From positions 1-6,475 of the forward strand of contig JAFLJZ010000111.1 of assembly GCA_022712775.1 (NCBI GenBank): a stretch of DNA of 6,475 nt. The letters run 5' to 3'. Origin of the DNA: Sulfurimonas sp. Its GTDB lineage: Bacteria; Campylobacterota; Campylobacteria; Campylobacterales; Sulfurimonadaceae. Of this stretch, positions 1-6,129 are shown in pieces. The first letter of the stretch is position 1. The number at the start of each line of letters is the position of its first letter. Below the pieces are notes generated by a model. It did no database searches. It was not told where the DNA came from and saw nothing but the letters and a program-made list of their open reading frames with translations. The position numbers and the translations under genes were made by a program.

Positions 1-1
1 T

Positions 2-220
2 ATTTTAGATGTAACTCAAACATCAGAAGAAGCTGGAAAGCTTACTAGAAATGATGAAGATAAAAATAGTTTTGTTACTTTGATAGGCTTGAACGAGACT
101 ATGAAAGAAGCAAATACTTTAGCGGATGAACTCGAGTTAGAGTTGAATAATTTTGATGAGAACTTGAAAAAAAGCCTTTCATCATTACTTACAAAATACA
201 TAAACAGACATAGGAATTAA
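2..220 (+). CDS. ispA: Polyprenyl (farnesyl/geranyl) diphosphate synthase, C-terminal end (5' truncated by window)
   Basis: The last 72 codons of a trans-isoprenyl diphosphate synthase, which condenses isopentenyl diphosphate with allylic diphosphates in the cytoplasm to supply quinone side chains and undecaprenyl carriers. The first visible residues, ILDVTQTSEEAGK, match the family segment starting inside the second aspartate-rich motif (DDxxD); the Asp at fragment residue 3 would be its last Asp. The KNSFVTLIGL segment (21-30) corresponds to the conserved K-S/T-x-x-x-LLGL stretch that follows. The remainder is the usual helical tail ending in KYINRHRN. The stop TAA at 218-220 lies 3 nt before the tkt start, so the two genes are probably co-transcribed. 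The family call is secure; the exact chain length of the product cannot be told from this end. Confidence 0.9.
   Translation: MLDVTQTSEEAGKLTRNDEDKNSFVTLIGLNETMKEANTLADELELELNNFDENLKKSLSSLLTKYINRHRN
212..216 (+). promoter_or_regulatory. Ribosome-binding site of tkt, inside the ispA 3' end
   Basis: AGGAA lies 7 nt before the tkt ATG at 224. It overlaps the last sense codons of ispA, so tkt translation probably depends on ribosomes finishing ispA, and no separate promoter fits in the 3-nt gap. Confidence 0.6.
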
Positions 221-223
221 AAT

Positions 224-2143
224 ATGAGCAATCAAATGCGTCAAAAAATGGCAGACAGTATAAGATTTTTAGCAGCAGATATGGTACAAGCGGCAAATTC
301 AGGTCACCCAGGTGCTCCTATGGGACTTGCAGATATAGCTGTGGTTTTAAGTGAACATATGAATCACAATCCTAAAAACCCCGATTTTTTAAACAGAGAT
401 AGACTTGTGTTTTCAGGTGGACATGCAACTGGTCTTATTTATTCTCTTTATTATCTTTGGGGATATGGTTTAGAGATTGATGATTTAAAGAACTTTCGTC
501 AATTAGATTCACTCACTCCTGGTCACCCAGAATACGGTCATACAAAAGGAATCGAAATTACAACTGGTCCTCTTGGTCAAGGGATCGCAAATGCTGTTGG
601 TTTTTCAATGGCTTCAAAATTTACGGGTGCACAAGTAAACTCTGAAACTGCAGCCCTAATTGATCATAATGTTTACTGCTTATGTGGTGATGGAGATTTG
701 GAAGAGGGTCTTTCTTATGAAGCGTGTTCAATTGCTGGACATAACAAGTTGGATAATTTAATTCTTATTTATGATTCAAACAAGATTACTATCGAAGGTT
801 CTACAGATTTAAGTATAAGTGAAAATATTAGAATGCGTTTTGAATCACAAGGCTGGGATGTTTTAGAAATTGATGGACATAACTTTGATGAGATTGATAC
901 TGCGTTTACAAGAGCAAAAGCAAATACGAAACCTACTATCATCATAGCAAACACTTTAATCGCTAAAGGTGCTGGGAAACTTGAAGGTTCACATCATGCA
1001 CATGGTGCTCCTCTTGGAGATGAGGTTATTGCCCAAGCTAAAAAAGATGCTGGCTTTAATCCAGAAAAAACTTTTCATGTAGATGAAGATGTTTTAGTAC
1101 GCTTTAGATGTGCTATAGAAGAGGGTGATTTACTTGAAAGAGAATGGATTCATTCTCAAAAAACTATGCCTTTAATGGAACAAAATGAAGCGCTTGATGC
1201 TTTACAAAATCCTGATTTTTCAAGAATCCAGTATCCAAGGTTTGAAAAAGCGGAAGCTACACGTGGAACAAATGGAAAAATTATGAATGCAATCGCTCGT
1301 GGGATTCCTTCATTTTTAGGTGGTTCTGCTGACCTTTCTCCATCGAACAAAACAAACCTTAACGATATGGGTGTTTTTCCAAAGGGTAGAAATATTTACT
1401 TTGGTATCCGTGAACATGCAATGGCCTCGATTACAAATGCAATGGCACTTTATGGTCCACTTATGCCTTTCTCAGCTACGTTTTTTGTATTCTCAGACTA
1501 CCTAAAACCAGCAGCTAGAATCGCAGCACTTACAGGGATTCAACAGTTCTTTATTTGGACACATGATTCTATAGGTGTTGGTGAAGATGGTCCTACGCAT
1601 CAACCTATCGAGCATTTATCCCAGTTTCGTGCATTACCTAACTTTTATGTATGGCGTCCAGCAGATGGAGTGGAGAATGTTGAAGCATGGAAAAAAGCAT
1701 TAACGATGACTAAATCACCATCTGCATTTGTATGTTCAAGACAAAATCTTGCAGTTCTTCCAAGTGCTGTAAGCGGTGAAGCAAGTCGTGGTGGTTACTT
1801 ACTTGCCTCTGATGATAGTGCTACTATCACCTTAATGGCATCAGGTTCTGAAGTAGAACTAGCACTTAAGGTTAAAGAAACACTCAACATTCAAGGTGTG
1901 GCTGTAAATGTTGTTTCTGTTCCTTGTTATGACTTGTTTATAGAGCAAGATGCTTCGTATATGAAGTCTATTATCAAAGAAGGTACAAAGACTGTAGCAA
2001 TCGAAGCTGCACGTGGACTAGAATGGTATAGATTAGCAGACACAGTAATAGCTATGGATACCTTTGGTGCATCAGCACCAGCGGGACAACTTTTTGAAAA
2101 ATTTGGCTTTACTGCCGATGCGATAGTAGAAAAAATTAAGTAA
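224..2143 (+). CDS. tkt: Transketolase
   Basis: Full-length, 639 residues, within the usual 630-670 of bacterial transketolases. It moves two-carbon ketol units between sugar phosphates (non-oxidative pentose phosphate pathway) using thiamine diphosphate and a divalent metal. Visible family features are GHPG with His28 near the N-terminus, GGHATG (65-70), GPLGQG (115-120), the ThDP/metal motif GDGDLEEG (155-162) with Asn186 about 30 residues on, HGAPLG (260-265), the pyrimidine-domain GIREHAM with probable catalytic Glu397, THDSIGVGEDGPTHQP (446-461), SRQ (505-507) and a C-terminal domain beginning near 535. All expected cofactor and phosphate-binding residues appear present, so it should be active. 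The GIREH form, where E. coli has GVREF, is a normal variant. It follows ispA by 3 nt with an SD at 212-216. No clear rho-independent terminator follows; the next gene is convergent. Confidence 0.97.
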   Translation: MSNQMRQKMADSIRFLAADMVQAANSGHPGAPMGLADIAVVLSEHMNHNPKNPDFLNRDRLVFSGGHATGLIYSLYYLWGYGLEIDDLKNFRQLDSLTPGHPEYGHTKGIEITTGPLGQGIANAVGFSMASKFTGAQVNSETAALIDHNVYCLCGDGDLEEGLSYEACSIAGHNKLDNLILIYDSNKITIEGSTDLSISENIRMRFESQGWDVLEIDGHNFDEIDTAFTRAKANTKPTIIIANTLIAKGAGKLEGSHHAHGAPLGDEVIAQAKKDAGFNPEKTFHVDEDVLVRFRCAIEEGDLLEREWIHSQKTMPLMEQNEALDALQNPDFSRIQYPRFEKAEATRGTNGKIMNAIARGIPSFLGGSADLSPSNKTNLNDMGVFPKGRNIYFGIREHAMASITNAMALYGPLMPFSATFFVFSDYLKPAARIAALTGIQQFFIWTHDSIGVGEDGPTHQPIEHLSQFRALPNFYVWRPADGVENVEAWKKALTMTKSPSAFVCSRQNLAVLPSAVSGEASRGGYLLASDDSATITLMASGSEVELALKVKETLNIQGVAVNVVSVPCYDLFIEQDASYMKSIIKEGTKTVAIEAARGLEWYRLADTVIAMDTFGASAPAGQLFEKFGFTADAIVEKIK

Positions 2144-2225
2144 ACTCTTATTAGAATTGTGCTCATTATAATATTGATAGATTTATTTATACCCTCAAGG
2201 GGCACCTCGTCTTTGCAATGGGTTC

Positions 2226-2294
2226 AGTCTATAGAATCCTTTGGAGGAAATACAATAAGATTCATACATTGTATCTATTGTGAAAGTATAGACT
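2226..2294. repeat. Nested inverted repeats in the tkt/lipoprotein intergenic region
   Basis: An outer pair AGTCTATA (2226-2233) / TATAGACT (2287-2294) encloses ATACAAT (2250-2256) / ATTGTAT (2268-2274), the latter with an 11-nt loop. Alternative short pairings exist: TCCT/AGGA around TTGG near 2237-2248, GAATC 2234-2238 with GATTC 2259-2263, and GGGTTC 2220-2225 with GAATCC 2234-2239 with one G-T pair. Neither strand shows the GC-rich stem plus T-run of an intrinsic terminator. It may be a bidirectional transcription end between convergent genes or chance pairing in AT-rich DNA. It partly overlaps the 3' end of the small lipoprotein gene. Confidence 0.3.
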
Positions 2295-2382
2295 TATTAT
2301 TTACTTGACTAATCGCATTGTCTGAGCATCCATGAATTATAATAGTTCCTAGAATAATGAAGAAAATTTTTATAGATTTCAT
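2275..2382 (-). CDS. Small putative lipoprotein, 35 residues
   Basis: A short gene whose ATG (2382-2380) directly follows the TAA of the upstream membrane-protein gene (TAAATG), with GGAAAT a few nt before it, so it is placed for translational coupling. The product starts MKSIKIFFIILGTIIIHGC: Lys residues, a hydrophobic stretch (about 6-16) and Cys19 in a lipobox-like IHGC context (Ile at -3, Gly at -1; His at -2 is unusual). This suggests a lipidated, membrane-anchored peptide with only 17 residues after the Cys, ending in KSILSQ then TAG. Past the TAG the frame stays open for 16 codons to a TGA (2226-2224) and then further, so the gene may be the shortened remnant of a longer lipoprotein. 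No family recognised. That it is translated is inferred from the signal sequence and coupling. Confidence 0.5.
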   Translation of the reverse strand: MKSIKIFFIILGTIIIHGCSDNAISQVNNKSILSQ

Positions 2383-2817
2383 TTAATTTCCAATAGTTTC
2401 TTTACCTTCTCCAGCAAATTTTGTAGCAAAGTAACCTATAGTTAATCCGATGATTGCACCTTCACCTACAAACCAAAATGGCGAGAGAATAATTGAATTT
2501 TCTCCAAACATACTAAGCATCATTTGATGCATTACATCATAGGCAAAGAAAGTGAGTACAAAATTCATCCAAGCACCTAAAATGAGAGAACGAAACCACC
2601 ATGGTAGTGGTAGTTTTAAAAGAGGATGGTAGGTAATAACTCCAAAGACACCGATAATCGCGCCAAGTGTTGTGTACCACAGTAAAATACCCCATCGAAT
2701 CATCAAGTCGACATCAGGTAAAAAGTAAGGGAGGAGAATAAATCCAGACAAACCAAAGAGAAAGCCTATTGTTTTTCCAATAGCAATACGGGTAATTAAT
2801 GAGGGATTTTTAAACAT
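2383..2817 (-). CDS. Four-helix integral membrane protein of unknown function
   Basis: 144 residues, strongly hydrophobic, with four likely membrane segments at about 11-33, 42-62, 76-96 and 112-133. Gly-rich stretches (GKTIGFLFGLSG, GAIIGVFG, GEGAIIGLTIG) would suit close helix packing. A proline/aromatic loop, LPLPWWFR (69-76), and the sequence YDVMHQMM (93-100) with a His and several Met residues lie outside or at the edge of helices. The start is well supported: AGGAG (2828-2824) sits 6 nt before the ATG. A leader of about 95 bases separates it from the exported-peptide gene upstream, so it may have its own promoter, and a tiny lipoprotein gene follows without a gap. I do not recognise the family. 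A real protein is near certain, function open. Confidence 0.8.
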   Translation of the reverse strand: MFKNPSLITRIAIGKTIGFLFGLSGFILLPYFLPDVDLMIRWGILLWYTTLGAIIGVFGVITYHPLLKLPLPWWFRSLILGAWMNFVLTFFAYDVMHQMMLSMFGENSIILSPFWFVGEGAIIGLTIGYFATKFAGEGKETIGN

Positions 2818-2852
2818 AGAGAACTCCTATAATATAGATACTCTTGCACTAA

Positions 2853-2858
2853 ATAATA
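2853..2858 (-). promoter_or_regulatory. Possible -10 box for the membrane-protein gene
   Basis: TATTAT on the minus strand, about 35 nt upstream of the ATG, would leave a leader of roughly 28 nt that keeps the AGGAG site intact. No convincing -35 is seen, which is common in Campylobacterota. A second AT box nearer the gene (2829-2838) would put the transcript start on the ribosome-binding site and is less likely. Confidence 0.25.
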
Positions 2859-2912
2859 GCTAACATTTTCACAATTAGAAGTTAAGCTTCAGTTATGTTT
2901 CAAGGTAATTTT

Positions 2913-3122
2913 TTATTTTTTAGATTTAGTTTGTTGTATTGTCTTAGATGAATTTTTATCTAAAAAAGCGGACATATTCATTCCCTGAGTACGAAATCCA
3001 CCACTAGAATATCCTCCAAGTGAACTATGGTTTCCACCGTGCATATCAATTTTTTTATCATTTGTATAGTTTTGTGCAGTTAAATTTAGACATATAAATA
3101 TACTTAGTATAAGATATTTCAT
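2913..3122 (-). CDS. Small exported Gly/Ser-rich peptide, 69 residues
   Basis: The start is taken at the ATG 3122-3120 because AAGGA (3132-3128) lies 5 nt before it and a clean Sec signal follows: MKYLILSIFICLNLTA, probable cleavage after Ala16. The frame is open further upstream into the flavoprotein gene, but that part has no SD or signal and would hide the leader. The mature peptide (about 53 residues) has a His/Gly/Ser core at about 27-43 (MHGGNHSSLGGYSSGGF), a Met-bearing stretch TQGMNMSAFLD and a Lys-rich tail ending KSKK. There is no Cys after Cys11 in the signal. The start lies 10 nt after the stop of the SagB-type flavoprotein gene, so the two are almost certainly one transcript. No family can be named; a periplasmic or secreted location is inferred. 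A peptide substrate of the flavoprotein is possible but unproven. Confidence 0.7.
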   Translation of the reverse strand: MKYLILSIFICLNLTAQNYTNDKKIDMHGGNHSSLGGYSSGGFRTQGMNMSAFLDKNSSKTIQQTKSKK

Positions 3123-3132
3123 TCTTTTCCTT

Positions 3133-4686
3133 TTATCTATTTGGGTACGCTGGCAAGGTTGTAATTCTGCTGTCAACATTCCCTCGACCAATCGTAAAAT
3201 GGTAAAGAACTTGAAAGTTATTGTTCTTTATTCCAAGAACTCCATGCATCATATCATCTAAGAAACATCCGATTCCAGTTCCAGATAATCCAAGCGAAGT
3301 AGCTTCTAAATACAACTCTTGACCTATCATCCCACATTCCCAATAAAGCTCTTTATATCTGTGTGCCCCGTGAGATTGCAGTTGCTGTGAAAAGTTACAC
3401 AACATTCCTAAACTAAAGGCTCCATCACTTGCGATGTCTTGTGAACAACTTATTGCCTTTGATGCCATTATAAAGTCACGTGATTCTAAGAAGTAAAGGT
3501 TAGGAAGTTCTGTATCTTGCCATAAAAAATCTTGGTGCATTTGCTTTTTTAGTGCTTCTTTATCTCTCTCATTTCTCACTAAAATATACAAGCCAGAATC
3601 ATACGATTCAACACGATGGACAAAGATTGCTAAGTGCGTAGAGTTTTCTTTAGAATCAAGGGAAGTATTTACACTTGAGAGTACTGTATGAAACTCATCT
3701 TTTGTAAGTGTAGAGGTATCTTTGTGCATGATGTGTATACTTCTTCTCTCTAGCACAATAGTTTTTGATTCTTGTGATGGGTTTCTTTGAAGCACTTCTT
3801 TTTTTACATTCTTTTGTGCTATTTGCATAGTAGAAGTGCTGTTTTCAATGGCAGGGATTATATCCCAGTTTTGCATAGTTGGACTTAGTTGATTTGCGAT
3901 ACCCTCAAAAATAAGAGGAAGGTTTGGAAGTAAATCATCAAGTAAAAGTGTAGAATCTACAACTTCTGGAGACACAAGAAAAAGCATATCAGCATTTTCA
4001 CTCTCAAAAAACCTATCTTTTTGTTTAAGACCAAAGAGTGTATTTATATCAGAATCACTAACGGAGTCAAGCCGTGTTAGCTTCCATCCAAGCATTTTTG
4101 CAGAAACCTCAAGCGATTGCCACGCATGACCAGCATCGAGTTGTGTATAACGAAAAGCTCTCTCGCCATATTTCCAAACCTCACGCCATGTAATACTAGA
4201 AAAACCTAAAAGAAAACTATTTACAGGAAGTTTATTCCAAAAAGAACTCTCAAGTACAGCTAAGGTTTCTAAGCCATGATTCTTAGGAGTATAGTGAAGC
4301 ACAGAAGTTTTCTCATTTTTCATCATGGGAGGTAAAACAAGGTAGGTTTCTGTTGGGTGGAGATTACCACTTGAAGCATTACAACGAACAGCCCAAGAGC
4401 TATCACCTGAGTGTTTATGTGCCGCTATGCCCATAGAAAACTGTAGGAGTTGTGAGAGAGATTCTTTTAAAAGTGGAGCAGGTGGTAAGTTCGAGTTAAG
4501 AAGATGATACGGTGGTGTTACATTTTCAAATGCGAGAGGAAGTTCAATAGAATCGCAACCATTATAGTTTCTAAAAGGGTCTGGTTGTGTACTCCAGTCC
4601 ATGTAGCCGAGTGAACGGGCGTATCTTTGTTGGGAGTGTTTTGTAGTTTCGTGGTACTGCAAAACTGTTTGTAGGTTATTATTCAT
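3133..4686 (-). CDS. SagB/ThcOx-type nitroreductase-family flavoprotein with two tandem domains
   Basis: 517 residues, about twice a single nitroreductase domain. The N-terminal part opens with the YHETTKHS-type sequence seen in this family, then a first domain (about 75-260) with RCNASSGNLHPTETYL (101-116) and YGERAFRYTQLDAGHAWQ (173-190). An apparently unstructured linker (about 265-308) leads to a second domain (about 310-515) with ERRSIH (313-318), GLYILV, CSQDIASDGAFSLG (414-427), GQELYLEATSLGLSGTGIG (455-473) and the family ending YHFTIGR...TTLPAY. Members bind FMN; SagB/McbC-type members oxidise azoline rings in ribosomal peptides, while many stand-alone two-domain proteins have no known substrate. 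No YcaO cyclodehydratase or transporter is seen here. No clear Shine-Dalgarno precedes the ATG, so translation may be weak or start unconventionally. The gene leads an operon with the exported peptide. Family call strong, reaction unknown. Confidence 0.88.
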   Translation of the reverse strand: MNNNLQTVLQYHETTKHSQQRYARSLGYMDWSTQPDPFRNYNGCDSIELPLAFENVTPPYHLLNSNLPPAPLLKESLSQLLQFSMGIAAHKHSGDSSWAVRCNASSGNLHPTETYLVLPPMMKNEKTSVLHYTPKNHGLETLAVLESSFWNKLPVNSFLLGFSSITWREVWKYGERAFRYTQLDAGHAWQSLEVSAKMLGWKLTRLDSVSDSDINTLFGLKQKDRFFESENADMLFLVSPEVVDSTLLLDDLLPNLPLIFEGIANQLSPTMQNWDIIPAIENSTSTMQIAQKNVKKEVLQRNPSQESKTIVLERRSIHIMHKDTSTLTKDEFHTVLSSVNTSLDSKENSTHLAIFVHRVESYDSGLYILVRNERDKEALKKQMHQDFLWQDTELPNLYFLESRDFIMASKAISCSQDIASDGAFSLGMLCNFSQQLQSHGAHRYKELYWECGMIGQELYLEATSLGLSGTGIGCFLDDMMHGVLGIKNNNFQVLYHFTIGRGNVDSRITTLPAYPNR

Positions 4687-4727
4687 AAGACAATAGTAAT
4701 CAATTTTACTTAATTAAGAGAAATAGG

Positions 4728-4735
4728 ATTATAAT
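4728..4735. promoter_or_regulatory. Shared palindromic -10 box (ATTATAAT) between divergent genes
   Basis: ATTATAAT is its own reverse complement, so a perfect TATAAT exists on both strands: 4730-4735 for the RNase H gene (+) and 4733-4728 for the flavoprotein gene (-). Predicted leaders are about 35 nt in each direction. On the plus strand TTACTT (4706-4711) is a poor -35 at 18-bp spacing; no -35 is evident for the minus strand. Simultaneous use by two polymerases is impossible, so the two genes would compete. This is the only strong promoter-like sequence in the 90-bp gap. Confidence 0.5.
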
Positions 4736-4776
4736 TAGTTAAAATTCAATATATAAAATTTATTAACTGGAAAAAA

Positions 4777-5571
4777 ATGCAAATAGTTACAAAAAAATTA
4801 TTAGACTTGGGTGTGAATAAAGATGAAGATATTAATGATTCTCAACGTATTTTACTTGGACTTGAAGAAAAAGCAAAGTGCAGAGAATTAGCTTTAGGCA
4901 AACAACTCTCAGATGCACGAGCTGAATTATTTGTTTTGTTAAATGGTGTTGGAGATAAAGAGATTCAAGAAAAAATCATTGTTAATTATAAAGCCTTACA
5001 AAAATTCAGACTAGACCAACTAAAGGAGAAAGAAGTTATGGAATCGTCTACTAAAAGTAATGTGACCATCTATTGTGATGGTGGTTGTACACCAAATCCT
5101 GGAAAAGCAGGTTCTGGAGTTGCAGTTTACAGAAATAGTGAGGTATCTGAACTTTGGTATGGGCTTTATGAAAGGATGGGAACGAATAACACAGCAGAAC
5201 TCGGTGCTCTCTATCAATCTCTTCTCATCGCACAAAAAGAATCCAAAAATGGAAATAAAGTACAAATCAAATGTGATTCAATGTATTCGATTGATTGTAT
5301 AAAAAAGTGGGCGATTTCTTGGGAAAAGAAAAACTGGACTAAAAAAGGCGGAGAAATTAAAAATTTAGAAATTATTAAACTCGCGTACGCTTTATATAAT
5401 AAAATTAAAAAAAATGTAGATCTTTCCCACATAAAAGCACATGCTGGTTTTGAAGGGAATGAGTTAGCAGACAGAATGACAATGTACGCAATAGAGGAAA
5501 AAAGTGAGAGCTTTGTTAAATATTCTCAAGATATAGATATAAAAGAGATTTTAAGTATGCGAGCTGGGTGA
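4777..5571 (+). CDS. RNase HI-family protein with an extra N-terminal region
   Basis: 264 residues. Residues about 94-242 form an RNase H fold that cleaves RNA in RNA-DNA hybrids. The acidic residues fit: Asp101 in YCDGGCTPNPG, Glu141 in NTAELGAL, Asp167 in KCDSMYS and Asp232 in NELADRM, with the mobile His in HIKAHAGF (His218 or, by alignment, His222). The basic handle WEKKNWTKKGGEIKN (182-196) marks type HI. The first ~87 residues are charged and probably helical, match no domain I know and are absent from the ~155-residue bacterial enzyme. ATG 4777 has only a weak GGAAA site. An in-frame ATG at 5038 (Met88) has a strong AAGGAG 9 nt upstream and would give a 177-residue enzyme of ordinary size, so either two products are made or that is the true start. 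Whether this is the sole RNase HI of the organism cannot be told here. Confidence 0.88.
   Translation: MQIVTKKLLDLGVNKDEDINDSQRILLGLEEKAKCRELALGKQLSDARAELFVLLNGVGDKEIQEKIIVNYKALQKFRLDQLKEKEVMESSTKSNVTIYCDGGCTPNPGKAGSGVAVYRNSEVSELWYGLYERMGTNNTAELGALYQSLLIAQKESKNGNKVQIKCDSMYSIDCIKKWAISWEKKNWTKKGGEIKNLEIIKLAYALYNKIKKNVDLSHIKAHAGFEGNELADRMTMYAIEEKSESFVKYSQDIDIKEILSMRAG
5023..5040 (+). promoter_or_regulatory. Internal ribosome-binding site and in-frame start within the RNase H gene
   Basis: AAGGAG at 5023-5028, spacer of 9 nt, ATG at 5038-5040. This is a better site than the one serving the upstream ATG (GGAAA at 4769-4773), and it lies exactly at the junction between the N-terminal extension and the RNase H domain. 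It decides whether a 177-residue RNase H is made alone. Confidence 0.5.
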
Positions 5572-5583
5572 AAATTTGTCAGT

Positions 5584-6114
5584 TTAATCTTGTTGTACTT
5601 TAAAGGCTTTAAACAAAGTATTAACTAGCATCATTTTACCTACTGTATGAACAATGTTAAACATTTCCATCTCTGTAATACCAAGATGTTTTAATTTTTT
5701 TATATCTTCTTCACAGACAGAATCTGGATCTTTAACGGATTGCATGGCTAAAAGTAGAAGTGCTTTATTTTTTGGGTTTAAAGAAGCTGTAGAAGGGTCC
5801 TTTTGAAGTTCAATCAAATCATCTTGTGATAATCCAAAAATATTTATAAGCATAGTTGAATTAAAACCTATGCAGTATGAACAAGAGTTTTTATCAGAGA
5901 CTAAATAGCGAATCATTGCATAAAGTTTTTGTTCTTCTTTGTCCTTATGCATAACTGCTTTCATAACTGCCCATTGCATTTGTAAGGCTTTAGGATTTGC
6001 GCTCCATAGTTTCATACCGTTTGGAACCATACCAAGCATACTTTGCATTTCATCAAATATTTTTTTTACTTCACCTGTCGCATTTTCTTTTGTGGGTAGA
6101 TTTAATAAACTCAT
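5584..6114 (-). CDS. AhpD-like / carboxymuconolactone decarboxylase-family protein
   Basis: 176 residues with an all-helical CMD/AhpD-type sequence. Members include AhpD, a thiol-dependent alkyl hydroperoxide reducing partner, and many putative peroxidase-like proteins. The redox motif is CSYC (Cys78, Cys81) after a helix containing Glu61 and Arg69. In AhpD the second Cys is followed four residues later by a catalytic His (CxxCxxxH); here that position is Asn85, so proton relay may differ or peroxidase activity may be altered. A third Cys lies at 134. The start chosen is ATG 6114-6112 with AAGGA (6124-6120) 5 nt before it; an upstream in-frame ATG at 6153 falls inside the palindromic operator and has no ribosome site. 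The gene converges on the RNase H gene with a 12-nt gap and no terminator between. Family call strong; true substrate unknown. Confidence 0.85.
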   Translation of the reverse strand: MSLLNLPTKENATGEVKKIFDEMQSMLGMVPNGMKLWSANPKALQMQWAVMKAVMHKDKEEQKLYAMIRYLVSDKNSCSYCIGFNSTMLINIFGLSQDDLIELQKDPSTASLNPKNKALLLLAMQSVKDPDSVCEEDIKKLKHLGITEMEMFNIVHTVGKMMLVNTLFKAFKVQQD

Positions 6115-6129
6115 AATATTCCTTGTTAG

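Noticed and set aside
1927..2205. 92-codon minus-strand open frame overlapping the tkt 3' end
   Set aside because: It is mostly antisense to tkt, has no ribosome-binding site, and its length follows from tkt codon composition. The part outside tkt lies in frame with the small lipoprotein but beyond two stops.
2191..2248. tRNA-like arm GGGTTC...GAATCC
   Set aside because: The stem is 6 bp with an 8-nt loop, there is no acceptor or anticodon arm on either strand, and the D-arm is missing.
2224..2277. Readthrough or selenocysteine at TAG 2277-2275 and TGA 2226-2224 after the small lipoprotein
   Set aside because: Two different stops in a row would both need recoding, and no convincing recoding stem-loop follows the TGA. 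Decay or a genuinely short gene is simpler.
3123..3191. Longer start (3191) for the small exported peptide
   Set aside because: This extension overlaps the flavoprotein 3' end, lacks a ribosome site and buries the signal peptide; the ATG at 3122 has AAGGA 5 nt upstream.
3133..4686. Complete thiazole/oxazole-modified peptide cluster around the SagB-type gene
   Set aside because: No YcaO/cyclodehydratase, protease or exporter gene is in the window; only the enzyme and a small peptide are seen, so the cluster cannot be claimed.
5075..5302. 75-codon plus-strand frame inside the RNase H gene
   Set aside because: It is an out-of-frame shadow of the catalytic domain with no domain-like sequence.
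5596..5620. TACTTT...AAAGTA inverted repeat as a terminator between the convergent RNase H and AhpD-like genes
   Set aside because: The stem is short and AT-only, with no following T-run on either strand, and it lies within AhpD-like codons; pairing is probably incidental.
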